Origin: Chitinophagaceae bacterium
GTDB lineage: Bacteria > Bacteroidota > Bacteroidia > Chitinophagales > Chitinophagaceae
Length of the DNA stretch: 64,000 nt
Reading direction: 5' to 3'
Assembly: GCA_014879565.1 (NCBI GenBank)
Contig: JACSRW010000033.1
Location: 57,392-121,391, forward strand
Shown: positions 17,501-26,660 of the stretch, in pieces
Layout: every line of letters begins with the position of its first letter
Numbering within the stretch: position 1 is the first letter of the stretch
Notes under the pieces: generated by a model
Seen by the model: only the letters and a program-made list of their open reading frames with translations
Databases searched by the model: none
What the model was told of the DNA's origin: nothing
Program-made: the position numbers and the translations under genes

Positions 17501-17809
17501 TTAATAACTCGCGGCTTCCACCGGCATAATAAAGGCCCGTAAAGGAAAACGGTTTCCGTGTTCCTCATTATAGACCTGTATCCGGCGCATGGCTTCAGCG
17601 GCAGTATCGGTTTCTGTGAAACTGAAAAGGATCAGGGAATCGTAGTCCCCGTCCTTATTCCCGAACCAGTCATCCAGCAGATCTGTATCGTGTTCATCCT
17701 TTACACCGGTCGTCCTGGTAATACTGAACACTTTGACCCCTGACTGGTGAAATATTTTCATCACTTCCGCCTTGAAATCAATCAGGCAGGTTACAAATAA
17801 TAGTTTCAT
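17501..17809 (-). CDS. Small PII-like alpha/beta protein in the RND efflux operon
   Basis: The 102 residues read as a beta-alpha-beta-beta-alpha-beta pattern (MKLLFVTCLIDFKAEVMKIFHQSGVKVFSITRTTG..., SLILFSFTETDTAAEAMRRIQVYNEEH...LRAFIMPVEAA), the ferredoxin-like fold of PII and DUF3240-type proteins. I see neither a standard PII T-loop nor a metal motif, although there is an acidic stretch (DEHDTDLLDDWFGNKDGDYD). It starts 1 base after the RND gene's stop, so it is translationally coupled to it. Proteins of this fold accompany heavy-metal RND systems; a sensing role here is inferred. Confidence 0.6.
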   Translation of the reverse strand: MKLLFVTCLIDFKAEVMKIFHQSGVKVFSITRTTGVKDEHDTDLLDDWFGNKDGDYDSLILFSFTETDTAAEAMRRIQVYNEEHGNRFPLRAFIMPVEAASY

Positions 17810-17810
17810 G

Positions 17811-20800
17811 TTAGAGGGTTTTGTTTTTAGTATGTTTTTTCTTCAGCATTTTATAATAGAGCAGGGGTACCACCAGCAGGGTAAGGAAGGTAGAGGTTAC
17901 GGTTCCTCCCATGAGTGAGATGGCCAGTCCCTGGAAAATCGGGTCAAAAAGGATGATTACCGCCCCCAGTACCACGGCGCCTGCCGTCAGCAGGATCGGG
18001 GTGGTACGCACGGCCCCGGCTTCAATAATGGCCTGTTTCAGCGGAATACCTTCATTGAGGCGGATATCAATAAAGTCAATCAGCAGTACCGAGTTCCTCA
18101 CCATCACCCCGGCAAGGGCGATAAAACCAATCATAGATGTGGCGGTGAAAAAGGCTCCCATCATCCAGTGACCGAGTACAATACCCACGAGGGAAAGCGG
18201 GATCGCGGCCAGCATCACAATGGGTACGCTGAAATTCTGGAACCAGCCCACAATCAGCATATAGATAATCAGGATGACCACCACAAAGGCAATACCCAGA
18301 TCGCGGAATACCTCAAAGGTAATCTGCCATTCTCCGTCCCATTTCAGCGAATAATTGTCCTCAAATTCCGGCTGCTGTGTATATTCTTCCCTGAGCTCAT
18401 AGCCTTCGGGCATTTTAATATTTTGCAGGCTGTCAGATATTTTCATCATGGCATAGGAAGGACTCTCCAGTTTACCGGCCATATCCGCCAGTACATACAC
18501 CACGCGTTTCTGGTTTTTCCGGTAAATGCTCTTGTCCTTGATTACCGGTTTTACAGTTACCAGGTCGCCCACCGGTACGGCCATACCCGACTGGCTGATC
18601 ACTTTCAGATTTTTCAAGTCATCCACGGATGTTTTATCCGCATCATCCAGTTTGAGTACAATATTTACCGGATTGTAGGAGGCAGGTTTGAAAAGATTGC
18701 CGCTTACCTGGCCGGAAAGTGCAGCCCGGAGCGTTGCCACAATCTGGGCAGGGGCCACCCCGTATCGCATGGCTTTTTCCTTATCAATCACAAAGTCATA
18801 TTCCGGCTGGTCGTCTTCCACCATCCAGTCCACATCCACCACATCACTGGTCTTTTGCAGCAGTCCTTTTACCTGGGCCGCCACTTCCATCTGCTTTTCA
18901 TAATCGGGCCCGTAAACTTCTGCTACAATGGTAGACAGTACGGGAGGTCCCGGGGGCACTTCTACAATCTTTGCATTAGCCTTATACTTTGCAGCGATGG
19001 CCTGAATACCCGGACGCATGTCCTTGGCGATCTCATGGCTTTGTTTTTTCCGGTCCTCTTTGTTAACCAGGTTTACCTGGATATCGGCCATATTATCCCC
19101 GCGGCGGAGGTCATAGTGCCGGACAAGACCGTTAAAACTGATCGGTGCGGATGTGCCGATATACAACTGGTAGTCTTTCACCAGCGCTTGCTTCGATACA
19201 AAGTCAGCGATATCCTTTGTTACTGCGGCTGTTTTTTCCAGCGTGGTACCCTCTGGCATATCAATCACCACCTGGAACTCATTCTTGTTGTCAAAGGGCA
19301 GCATCTTGACAGCTACCGTTTTGGTAAAAAAGAGGGCCATGGAAATGAGCAGGATGGCTACCGTACCGAATATAAAGGTGTAGCGTTTCCAGCGGTGATT
19401 CAGCAGGGGCTCTATAAAAGCCCGGTATATTTTATAAATACCGCTGTCTTCCAGCCGGTGTCCTTTGCTTTCTTCATGTTTGATACCTCTTTTCTCCTTT
19501 TCCCGCAGGAAAATATAACCGAGATAAGGCGTAAGCGTCAGGGCTACCACCAGCGAAAGCATCATGGCAATGGAGGCGCCGATGGGCATAGGACTCATAT
19601 AGGGGCCCATCAGTCCGGAAACAAAAGCCATGGGTAAAACGGCGGCAATAACGGTGAAGGTGGCCAGAATGGTCGGGTTGCCCACTTCATTGATGGCATA
19701 AATCGCGGCCTGCATCGGCGGCAGCCGCTTCATCTTAAAGTGCCGGTGCATATTTTCAGCGATAATGATGGAGTCGTCCACCACAATACCGGTGATAAAC
19801 ACCAGGGCAAACAGGGTAATACGGTTCAGGGTATAGCCCAGGAAATAATAAGCGAGCAGGGTCAGTGCAAATGTAACGGGCACGGAGAGAAATACCACGA
19901 GGCCCCCGCGCCAGCCCATCGCCAGCATCACAAACAGGGTTACAACCACAATGGAGATAAACAGGTGAAACAGCAGTTCGCTCACTTTGTGAGAAGCTGT
20001 TTCTCCGTAGTTGCGGGTAATACTTGTCTGCACATCGGCAGGCAGTAACTGCAGTTTGGCATGATCTACCTTGGACAGGATCTGCTCGGAAAGACGCATG
20101 GCGTCGGCTCCCTTTCGTTTGGCGATTGACAGGGTAACGGCAGGATATACTGAAGCATGTTTGTTTCGCAGCGTATCTTCCTTTCCATAGCCGAATAACA
20201 CATACTGAGAAGCTGTTTCCGGACCCTCACTCACTTTAGCCACCTGTTTCAGGAAAACCGGCTGCTGCTGGTTCACTCCCACCACCAGGTTCTCCACATC
20301 TTCCGCGGTGGACAGGAAATTGCCGGTTTCCACAGAGAAGGCCGCGTCCTTTTGCAAGAGGGTACCGGCTGTGGTCTGGGCATTGCTGCCCTGGATATGC
20401 TGGCTGATACTGAGAAAATCCACCCGGTATTCGGCCATCTTATTCTTGTCAAGCACCACATTCACCTGCCGGCTCCGGCCCCCGATGATTTTTACATCCG
20501 AGACATCCTTTACCTTCTTGATTTCATTGGTCAGGGCTTCTCCCATCTGGCGCAGGGCATAATCATCATATTTTTCACTCCAGAGCGTAACACCGAGGGC
20601 GGGTACATCATCTATAGCCCTTGTTTTTACCATCGGCATGGTAACTCCCTGGGGCATCTTGTCCATATTCTTGATGATCTCATTGTAGAGTTTCACCAGC
20701 GACCTTTCCACATCTTCGCCCACATAGAACTGGACAATAATCATGGCCTGTCCCTTCATGGAAGTGGAGTACACATATTCCACCCCCTTGATATTGGAGA

Positions 20801-21026
20801 TCATTTTCTCCATGGGCGCACTGATCTTGGTTTCCACTTCTTTGGGAGAGGCGCCCGGAAAACCGATAAAGATATCGGCCATGGGCACTTCAATCTGCGG
20901 CTCTTCCTCACGCGGTATCAGCAGGGTACTATACCCCCCGATCAGGAGGAAAGCCACCATCAGCAGGATCGTCAGTTTAGAGGTGATAAACGACCGCGCT
21001 ATCTTTCCTGAAATTCCTTCTTGCAT
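17811..21026 (-). CDS. RND-family efflux pump inner-membrane subunit
   Basis: The protein has 1071 residues, the usual RND length. Twelve hydrophobic helices occur in the RND order, with a helix near the N terminus (ITSKLTILLMVAFLLIGGYSTLLI), a large porter loop with FPGASPKEVETKISAPMEKMISNIKG, and the TM4 proton-relay pair D417-D418 in GIVVDDSIIIAEN. The second half repeats the layout (PEFEDNYSLKW..., GIVLGHWMMGAFFTATSMIGFIALAGVMVRNSVLLIDFI). It pumps substrates out with proton import as part of a tripartite complex with the two upstream genes. The substrate class, drug or metal, cannot be told from the sequence. Confidence 0.96.
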   Translation of the reverse strand: MQEGISGKIARSFITSKLTILLMVAFLLIGGYSTLLIPREEEPQIEVPMADIFIGFPGASPKEVETKISAPMEKMISNIKGVEYVYSTSMKGQAMIIVQFYVGEDVERSLVKLYNEIIKNMDKMPQGVTMPMVKTRAIDDVPALGVTLWSEKYDDYALRQMGEALTNEIKKVKDVSDVKIIGGRSRQVNVVLDKNKMAEYRVDFLSISQHIQGSNAQTTAGTLLQKDAAFSVETGNFLSTAEDVENLVVGVNQQQPVFLKQVAKVSEGPETASQYVLFGYGKEDTLRNKHASVYPAVTLSIAKRKGADAMRLSEQILSKVDHAKLQLLPADVQTSITRNYGETASHKVSELLFHLFISIVVVTLFVMLAMGWRGGLVVFLSVPVTFALTLLAYYFLGYTLNRITLFALVFITGIVVDDSIIIAENMHRHFKMKRLPPMQAAIYAINEVGNPTILATFTVIAAVLPMAFVSGLMGPYMSPMPIGASIAMMLSLVVALTLTPYLGYIFLREKEKRGIKHEESKGHRLEDSGIYKIYRAFIEPLLNHRWKRYTFIFGTVAILLISMALFFTKTVAVKMLPFDNKNEFQVVIDMPEGTTLEKTAAVTKDIADFVSKQALVKDYQLYIGTSAPISFNGLVRHYDLRRGDNMADIQVNLVNKEDRKKQSHEIAKDMRPGIQAIAAKYKANAKIVEVPPGPPVLSTIVAEVYGPDYEKQMEVAAQVKGLLQKTSDVVDVDWMVEDDQPEYDFVIDKEKAMRYGVAPAQIVATLRAALSGQVSGNLFKPASYNPVNIVLKLDDADKTSVDDLKNLKVISQSGMAVPVGDLVTVKPVIKDKSIYRKNQKRVVYVLADMAGKLESPSYAMMKISDSLQNIKMPEGYELREEYTQQPEFEDNYSLKWDGEWQITFEVFRDLGIAFVVVILIIYMLIVGWFQNFSVPIVMLAAIPLSLVGIVLGHWMMGAFFTATSMIGFIALAGVMVRNSVLLIDFIDIRLNEGIPLKQAIIEAGAVRTTPILLTAGAVVLGAVIILFDPIFQGLAISLMGGTVTSTFLTLLVVPLLYYKMLKKKHTKNKTL

Positions 21027-21046
21027 ATAATTCGTTTACTGGTTGA

Positions 21047-22156
21047 TTATTTTTTTACCGTTACAGGAGCGCCGTTAAAAAGTTTGCCTTCTGCCTGAAG
21101 GATAAAACTTTCTCCGGCGGCGAGGCCGGAAAGGATTTCTGTCTGGTCACCAAAGGTTTTGCCTGTTCTTACCCAGCGCAGAATAGCGGTCTGGTTACTG
21201 CTGATTGTATAGAGTCCGGTCAGCTGATCCTGCTGCACCAGGCTGGCGGTGGGTACCAGTACGGTTTCCTCTGCGGCTGCCGGGGTGCCGGCCTTTTTAT
21301 CCCCGCTGAGCGGAATAAACACATTGACATACATGCCGGCATAGAGGTCTTTTTTATCTTTTTCCGGAATGCTCAGTTTGATTTCATACTGGCCGCCTGT
21401 CAGTTGGGAAGAGGGACTGATCTCCGCAATGGTACAGGTAATGGTTTTCGCTGCGGCTTTGATCTCCACACTGGCTTTAGCTCCTTTTTGCAGCCGGCTG
21501 ATCTGGTTTTCACTAACGGTGGCGCTTACCTGTAATTGGGTATTTTGTTCTACCACCAGCAGCGGCATACCGGGATTGGCCATATTGCCTTCGTCGGCCA
21601 GGCGTTGGGTCACCACCCCGTCAAACGGAGCCGTAATACTGGAATAAGAGGCGAGGGCGCTTACTTCATTTTGCATTTGTGTGGCTGCCTCCAGGCGGGC
21701 TTTGGCCGCATTGTATTGCAGTGTTACATTGTCCAGCTCCTTGGCAGAAGCGCTTTGTTTATTATACAAATTGGTAAACCGTTCAAAATCCTTCTGGGCA
21801 TTCCGCACATTGGCTTCTGCTTCCGCGATGGCAGCGCTGGTTTGCCCTCTTTTGGCCTGGATATCAGCGCTGCTGATCGTGGCCAGGGTTTGCCCGCGGC
21901 GTACCCGGTCACCGGCTTTTACATAAATACGTGTGATGGTACCCATCAGGCGGGTACTCAGTTGCGCGGTTTGAAGAGCTTCCACTTTTCCGCTTACAGC
22001 GAGGCCGTCTTCGGTACTCCCGCCGGGTACAGCCGTGATTACAGTTACCGGGGCTGTTTTTTCAGAGGAAATTTTTTCTTCCCCGCCACCGCAGGAGCCC
22101 AGGAGGAAGGCCGCGGCTGTCAGTAAGATAAAGGGGTAAATTCTAACGTATGTCAT
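21047..22156 (-). CDS. RND efflux periplasmic adaptor (membrane fusion) lipoprotein
   Basis: The protein has 369 residues with a lipoprotein signal (LLGSCGGGEE, Cys22). The adaptor layout is clear: a beta-strand and lipoyl half-motif (GTITRIYVKAGDRVRRGQTLATI, about 91-113), a long coiled-coil hairpin (QAKRGQTSAAIAEAEANVRNAQKDFERF...ELDNVTLQYNAAKARLEAA), the second lipoyl half (SSITAPFDGVVTQRLADEGNMANPGMPLLVV) and beta-barrel and membrane-proximal domains. It links the pump to the outer-membrane channel. It lies 20 bases upstream of the pump gene. Confidence 0.95.
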   Translation of the reverse strand: MTYVRIYPFILLTAAAFLLGSCGGGEEKISSEKTAPVTVITAVPGGSTEDGLAVSGKVEALQTAQLSTRLMGTITRIYVKAGDRVRRGQTLATISSADIQAKRGQTSAAIAEAEANVRNAQKDFERFTNLYNKQSASAKELDNVTLQYNAAKARLEAATQMQNEVSALASYSSITAPFDGVVTQRLADEGNMANPGMPLLVVEQNTQLQVSATVSENQISRLQKGAKASVEIKAAAKTITCTIAEISPSSQLTGGQYEIKLSIPEKDKKDLYAGMYVNVFIPLSGDKKAGTPAAAEETVLVPTASLVQQDQLTGLYTISSNQTAILRWVRTGKTFGDQTEILSGLAAGESFILQAEGKLFNGAPVTVKK

Positions 22157-22175
22157 ATCCGTAATTTTTAATTGA

Positions 22176-23513
22176 TTATTGTTTGGAAGCGGTTAAGAAT
22201 TCTATATAGGCAGCCGTGCTGTTATACTGGAATACGGCCTGGGCTTTCCCCAGTTTCTGCCGTGACAACTGAGTCTGCGCCTGCAGTACATCGGTACTGT
22301 TGACGAGTCCCTGTTCATACCGGTCCTGCAGGATGCGCAGCGCCTCAGTGGCGTTTTCAACAGCGGTTTGCTGCTGGCTGATCCGGTAACGGGCATCACC
22401 CAGTTGCCGCTGTGTTTTATTCAGTTCCAGCTGACTTTGTTCCTGCTGTTGCTGCAACTGGCCGGTGAGTTTGTCTCTTTCTGTTTGCTGGGTGACTATT
22501 TTATTCCGGGTACTGTTTCCTTTGAAAATGTCCCAGGAAAGCTGCAGGCCGGCGAGATAAGAGCCGGCGCCAAAGCCCAGGAAACGGTAATCATTCAGCT
22601 GGTAACTGGCGAAGGCATTCAGACGGGGCAGCCAGGATTTACGCGTGGCGCTGATCATCAGGTCACTTGCTTCAATGGCTTTTTTCATGGCAGCGAAATC
22701 AGCCCGGTTTTCAGGTATTTGGGAAACAGCGGCCGCAGTGGTCAGTTCCGCACCCGCTTTGTCAGTAGTATAAATAGTGCCGTAATCCGTTCCCATCAGC
22801 AGACTCAGAAAATCGGAAGCGTTACGGATATTACTTTTTGTTTCAGCGAGATCAGATTCCACACTGCTGATCCAGACTTTTACATTCAGGGCATCGGATT
22901 GCTGGAGCAAACCTTCCTGTACCCGGTTATTGGTAAACACATACATTTTATTGGCAGTCTCCAGGGCTTCTTTCAGCACCTGCTCCGCTTCATAAGCCAG
23001 TTGCAGCTGGAGGTACGCTTTTTTTACTTCATAAGACAGGTACTCGGCGCCCCTTTTTGTTTTGTACTGGTATATGCCCGTCTGTGCAGCTAAAGCTTTG
23101 CGCATATAAACCAAATCCATATTCAGCAGGGGCTGTTTTACCTGCAGTTTAGTGGTGAAGTCGCCGGTGGCACCCGGATCATTCAGCAGGGCAGGGTTGA
23201 AATCGGACTGTTTGACAATCTGTTGCTGCAGTTTAAATCCGAATGCATTCAGGGGATTGTTGCTGCTGAGTGTGGTATGGGAGAGTTCCACCTGGGGAAG
23301 CCAGATGGCATCCATCTCTTTCAGCCTGGCGCTGGCAATTTTTTCATCCAGTTTGGCCAGGTCCAGGTCGCGGTTACGTGACAGGGCACTGTCAACAGCT
23401 TCCTGCAATCCCAGGTAGCGGGTTGATTCCTGTGCAAAGGACGTTACAGCAACCAGCAGGATCAGTAATAATCCGGTGATTTGTTTTTCTGGTATTCGCT
23501 TGCGGTTATTCAT
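22176..23513 (-). CDS. TolC-family outer-membrane efflux channel
   Basis: The start is set at the Met at 23513, which opens a signal peptide (ITGLLLILLVAVTSFAQ); the frame extends 29 codons further but without a signal-like start. The 445-residue protein has two related halves with long helices rich in Gln, Ala and Glu (LSYEVKKAYLQLQLAYEAEQVLKEALETANK; RDKLTGQLQQQQEQSQLELNKTQRQLGDARYRI), as in TolC-type trimeric channels. It is the first gene of the efflux operon, 19 bases before the adaptor gene. Confidence 0.94.
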   Translation of the reverse strand: MNNRKRIPEKQITGLLLILLVAVTSFAQESTRYLGLQEAVDSALSRNRDLDLAKLDEKIASARLKEMDAIWLPQVELSHTTLSSNNPLNAFGFKLQQQIVKQSDFNPALLNDPGATGDFTTKLQVKQPLLNMDLVYMRKALAAQTGIYQYKTKRGAEYLSYEVKKAYLQLQLAYEAEQVLKEALETANKMYVFTNNRVQEGLLQQSDALNVKVWISSVESDLAETKSNIRNASDFLSLLMGTDYGTIYTTDKAGAELTTAAAVSQIPENRADFAAMKKAIEASDLMISATRKSWLPRLNAFASYQLNDYRFLGFGAGSYLAGLQLSWDIFKGNSTRNKIVTQQTERDKLTGQLQQQQEQSQLELNKTQRQLGDARYRISQQQTAVENATEALRILQDRYEQGLVNSTDVLQAQTQLSRQKLGKAQAVFQYNSTAAYIEFLTASKQ

Positions 23514-23531
23514 GCGCTGAAAAATTTTGTG

Positions 23532-23539
23532 CAAATCTA
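23532..23539 (-). promoter_or_regulatory. -7 promoter element of the efflux operon
   Basis: CAAATCTA on the plus strand reads TAGATTTG on the minus strand, an exact TAnnTTTG. The start of transcription would fall near 23528, about 15 bases upstream of the tolC-like start codon. No -33 TTTG is present, which would fit an activated promoter. Confidence 0.6.
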
Positions 23540-23560
23540 TCCGCGCATTATTCCCTTGAT

Positions 23561-23576
23561 CGTGACATGTATCACG
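23561..23576. promoter_or_regulatory. Crp/Fnr-like palindrome, promoter-proximal
   Basis: CGTGA-N6-TCACG, a perfect 5+5 inverted repeat, follows the Crp/Fnr consensus TGTGA-N6-TCACA except at the outer base. Its centre is about 40 bases upstream of the predicted start of the efflux operon, the position used by class II activators. Confidence 0.55.
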
Positions 23577-23633
23577 AAAAACAGCCCGGCTAACAGGCAA
23601 ATACCATTCTTTTCTGCCGAAAATTTTACCTTT

Positions 23634-23649
23634 AGTGATTCAGGTCACT
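23634..23649. promoter_or_regulatory. Crp/Fnr-like palindrome, distal
   Basis: AGTGA-N6-TCACT has the same 5-6-5 layout as the proximal site. The centres are 73 bases apart, about seven helical turns. It lies 37 bases ahead of the divergent methyltransferase start, so it could act on both genes. Confidence 0.5.
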
Positions 23650-23685
23650 GTTCCCTTCTGAAAGAACAGTCAAAAAAAATAAAAA

Positions 23686-24492
23686 ATGGATAAAAACAGC
23701 TACCAGTCATATTTTGATGCTAACCGCGAACACTGGAACCAGCGTACGCGTATGCACCGTGATTCTGCTTTTTATAACCGTGCGGGATTCATCGCCGGGG
23801 AGACGGTGCTTACGCCCATTGAACTGTCGGAACTGGGAGCTGTAAGCGGCAAAAAAATGCTGCACCTTCAGTGTCACTTCGGGATGGACAGCCTGGACTG
23901 GGCGCGCCGGGGGGCAAAAGTCACCGGGGTTGATCTGTCAGACGAAGCAATTAATGAAGCCCGGCAGTTAAATGAGGAAATGAAACAGGAGGCCCGGTTT
24001 ATCTGCTGTAATATATATGACCTGCCTGCCCACCTGGATGAAACATTTGATATTGTCTTCACTTCCTATGGCACCATCGGCTGGCTGCCGGAGCTCAAAC
24101 CCTGGGCGGAGCTGATTGCCCGTTATCTGAAACCCGGAGGTTTATTTTATTTCGCCGAATTTCATCCCGTACTCTGGATGTTTGACGATGATTTCACAGG
24201 TATTAAATACTCCTACGAAAACAGGGAACTGATTATAACCGAAAACCAGCCCACTTATACCGGACCGGAAGATATAGTGAGCGGAACCGAATACAGCTGG
24301 AACCACAGTATCAGCGAGGTGCTGACGGCACTGCTGGAGGCGGAACTGCAACTGACCGCTTTCTCAGAGCATATGTATTCTCCCTATCCCTGTTTCCGGC
24401 ATATGACAGAAACAGGCAAGGGCAGGTGGGAGATAAAGGGGCTGGAGGGCAAACTGCCGATGGTATACAGTCTGAAAGCCGTTAAACAATAA
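23686..24492 (+). CDS. Class I SAM-dependent methyltransferase
   Basis: The protein has 268 residues. Motif I is slightly altered (KKMLHLQCHFGMDSLDWARRG, about 63-83, with LQCHFG in place of the DxGxGxG loop), followed by the acidic end of strand 2 in VTGVDLSDEAINEAR and motif IV in DIVFTSYGTIGWLPEL. The LQCHFG form is seen in a group of UbiE/COQ5-like methyltransferases annotated only as class I. The acceptor is unknown. It is divergent from the efflux operon and 36 bases upstream of pyrH. Confidence 0.88.
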   Translation: MDKNSYQSYFDANREHWNQRTRMHRDSAFYNRAGFIAGETVLTPIELSELGAVSGKKMLHLQCHFGMDSLDWARRGAKVTGVDLSDEAINEARQLNEEMKQEARFICCNIYDLPAHLDETFDIVFTSYGTIGWLPELKPWAELIARYLKPGGLFYFAEFHPVLWMFDDDFTGIKYSYENRELIITENQPTYTGPEDIVSGTEYSWNHSISEVLTALLEAELQLTAFSEHMYSPYPCFRHMTETGKGRWEIKGLEGKLPMVYSLKAVKQ

Positions 24493-24502
24493 GCAAAACC
24501 CT

Positions 24503-24510
24503 TATCTTCG
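24503..24510 (+). promoter_or_regulatory. Likely -7 element for pyrH
   Basis: TATCTTCG differs from TAnnTTTG at one position. It lies between the methyltransferase stop and the pyrH start and would give a leader of roughly 12 bases. Confidence 0.4.
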
Positions 24511-24528
24511 CAGCGAAAATTTCCCTCC

Positions 24529-25242
24529 ATGTTACCTAAGTACAAACGCATCCTTCTCAAACTTTCCGGTGAAGCATTAATGGGCGATAAAAGTTTTGGT
24601 TTCGATACCGACGTGATTGCCCAGTATGCGCAGGATATCAAGTCTGTCACCGACCTGGGGGTGCAGGTAGCTGTCGTAATAGGAGGTGGAAACATTTACC
24701 GGGGCATGAACGAGGCGGAGACCGGTATTGAACGCGCTCACGGAGATTATATGGGCATGCTGGCCACCGTTATTAACGGGATGGCGCTGCAGGCCGGCCT
24801 GGAAAGAATCGGGGTCTATACCCGGCTGCAAAGCGCAATTAAGATGGAGCAGATTGCGGAACCCTATATCCGCCGCCGGGCCATCCGCCATGTGGAAAAA
24901 GGCCGGGTGGTGATTTTCGGGGCTGGTACCGGTAATCCCTATTTTACTACCGATACAGCCGGCTCCCTGCGGGCCATAGAGATCAATGCGGATGTGATTC
25001 TCAAGGGAACCCGGGTGGATGGCATCTATACGGCTGACCCGGAAAAAGACCCCAATGCCACCAAATACAATGTAATTACCTTCCAGGAGTGCCTGTCGCA
25101 GAACCTGAAAGTGATGGATATGACTGCTTTTACCCTTTGTATGGAGAATAATCTCCCGATTATTGTCTTTAATATGAACAAGCCCGATAACCTCCGCCGG
25201 GTGGTCACCGGCGAAAAAGTGGGTACCCTGGTGCGGGGCTGA
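24529..25242 (+). CDS. pyrH: UMP kinase
   Basis: The protein has 237 residues of the bacterial amino-acid-kinase-type UMP kinase. [14 protein letters not shown] is the N-terminal phosphate-binding loop, [13 protein letters not shown] the second glycine loop, [48 protein letters not shown] the diagnostic nucleotide- and UMP-binding region. It makes UDP from UMP and ATP for RNA, DNA and cell-wall precursors. In many bacteria frr follows pyrH; here it does not. Confidence 0.98.
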   Translation: MLPKYKRILLKLSGEALMGDKSFGFDTDVIAQYAQDIKSVTDLGVQVAVVIGGGNIYRGMNEAETGIERAHGDYMGMLATVINGMALQAGLERIGVYTRLQSAIKMEQIAEPYIRRRAIRHVEKGRVVIFGAGTGNPYFTTDTAGSLRAIEINADVILKGTRVDGIYTADPEKDPNATKYNVITFQECLSQNLKVMDMTAFTLCMENNLPIIVFNMNKPDNLRRVVTGEKVGTLVRG

Positions 25243-25392
25243 GCATAAATACGGGTTTTTCCTTCGTAGATTTACGGGTTTATTTGTCGCAGAGAATACT
25301 AACTTGTGCCGTCGTCCAACGCACATCTGTGAAAAACTATTAACCGATAGAATCCGGATTTTTAATAGTTTACAAAACCTATTGCTAACCTT

Positions 25393-26424
25393 ATGCCCAC
25401 CCTTTCTCTGTCCGTCATCGAGGTCATTATCCTGATGCTGGGAGCCATCACCCTGGGCATAACCATACATTTTTTTATTGTCAGCCGGAAATCACTCCGG
25501 GATGTTACGTCGGATGTTACCGGTAAACTCAATAAGGAACTGGAAGTATGGAAACTGAAATACTTCAATGATACAGAGTCCCGGGATAAAGAACTGGAGC
25601 TGCTGCGCAGAAAAGCGGAGGAGGCGGAAGAAAATGCCGGGATTCAATCCATCGAAGCAGAAGAATTACGGATAGTCAATAAAAAACTGAGGGCGGAAAT
25701 AGAACAACTTCGCTTGAATCCTCCACCGGCCGCCGCTGTTACACCGGGCGGGGATAAACCGGATCTGCTGGACCAGCTCCGCCGGGCGCAAAACAGCCTT
25801 CTGGAGCATAATGAGAAAATCAACCAGTTACTTGGTCAGATTGATATTGTGAAAGAGACGGAAGAAAAACAGCAGGAAATTCTGAAGACCAATGCCGCTC
25901 TGCAGACCCAGGTGGAGGAATTACGGCAGAAACTGAATCAGAAAGAAAGAGAGATTCAGACATTTTCCCAGAAGGAACATCTTACTACAGAGATGAATGC
26001 CATGCTTGACAGCGCCTACAGTGAGTTCAATGTACTTCAGGAAAAAATGCAGAAGCTTGAACAGCAGGTTAATGCCTCCCGGCGGATCAGCCTTGAACAC
26101 AGTGAACTGAGTGAGTCTTACCAGAAGATAAGCCGCGATTTTGAAGAGCTGAAACAGCGTAATCATGCATTGACGGAAGATAATAACCTGCTCAGGACAT
26201 CACTGGCCGAAGCCGAGGATGATTTGCGGGAAGCCGAGTTTCAGCGGCAGCAATTGCAAAAAAGAGTGATGTACCTCGAAGAACTGAACAGCGATATGCA
26301 GGTGATGGTGGAAGCCAATAAAAAACTGGAAGGTCAGCTGAAAAGGATCGGGGAACTGGAGAGTATGCTCAATGTGATTGCCGAAGAAAGAGATAAACTG
26401 AGAGAACGCCGGTCAAATCTATAA
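25393..26424 (+). CDS. Membrane-anchored coiled-coil protein of unknown function
   Basis: The protein has 343 residues. One hydrophobic helix (about 5-25, SVIEVIILMLGAITLGITIHFFIV) is followed by about 300 residues rich in Glu, Lys, Gln and Leu with heptad-like spacing, broken by a proline-rich stretch near 110-125 (NPPPAAAVTPGGDKP). It would be anchored by its N terminus with a long coiled coil in the cytoplasm. I do not recognise a named family; a scaffold or cell-envelope role is possible. It lies 150 bases after pyrH and ends in its own terminator. Confidence 0.8.
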   Translation: MPTLSLSVIEVIILMLGAITLGITIHFFIVSRKSLRDVTSDVTGKLNKELEVWKLKYFNDTESRDKELELLRRKAEEAEENAGIQSIEAEELRIVNKKLRAEIEQLRLNPPPAAAVTPGGDKPDLLDQLRRAQNSLLEHNEKINQLLGQIDIVKETEEKQQEILKTNAALQTQVEELRQKLNQKEREIQTFSQKEHLTTEMNAMLDSAYSEFNVLQEKMQKLEQQVNASRRISLEHSELSESYQKISRDFEELKQRNHALTEDNNLLRTSLAEAEDDLREAEFQRQQLQKRVMYLEELNSDMQVMVEANKKLEGQLKRIGELESMLNVIAEERDKLRERRSNL

Positions 26425-26445
26425 AATCTGTTGCCTGCCCGAAAA

Positions 26446-26478
26446 AAAGAAACCGCTTCGTATAGAAGCGGTTTCTTT
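26446..26478. terminator. Terminator between the coiled-coil gene and the bTHX gene
   Basis: A perfect 14-bp stem (26446-26459 with 26465-26478), loop GTATA, with A-rich and T-rich flanks on the two sides, can act in both directions between convergent genes. Confidence 0.85.
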
Positions 26479-26494
26479 ATCTTGAATTAATTCT

Positions 26495-26614
26495 TCAGCT
26501 TTTTTTTGCCGCAGCGTTTTTCTTCTTAACGGCGGGGGAAACAGCCGGACGGCTTTTCCCGAATGAGCCTTTAAAGCGTTTTCCTTTTGCGGTTTTTTTA
26601 TCGCCTCTTCCCAT
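26495..26614 (-). CDS. Small ribosomal subunit protein bTHX
   Basis: Read codon by codon on the minus strand, this short frame encodes 39 residues beginning MGRGDKKTAKGKRFKGSFGK and then SRP with a lysine- and alanine-rich end. The MGxGDxxTxxGKxxxGxxGKxRP pattern is that of Thx, a short basic peptide that fits into the head of the 30S subunit in Thermus and in Bacteroidota ribosomes. A stop codon and a terminator hairpin follow. Together with HU upstream it forms a pair of small basic proteins, separated by a terminator. Confidence 0.85.
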   Translation of the reverse strand: MGRGDKKTAKGKRFKGSFGKSRPAVSPAVKKKNAAAKKS

Positions 26615-26660
26615 AGTTATTTTATTTATTGATTAACTGTAAAGATAGTGTGTAAAGAGT

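Noticed and set aside
18168..19637. Plus-strand frame of 489 codons opposite the RND pump
   Set aside because: Its His-, Gln- and Tyr-rich translation has no motif and mirrors codons of the pump gene on the other strand.
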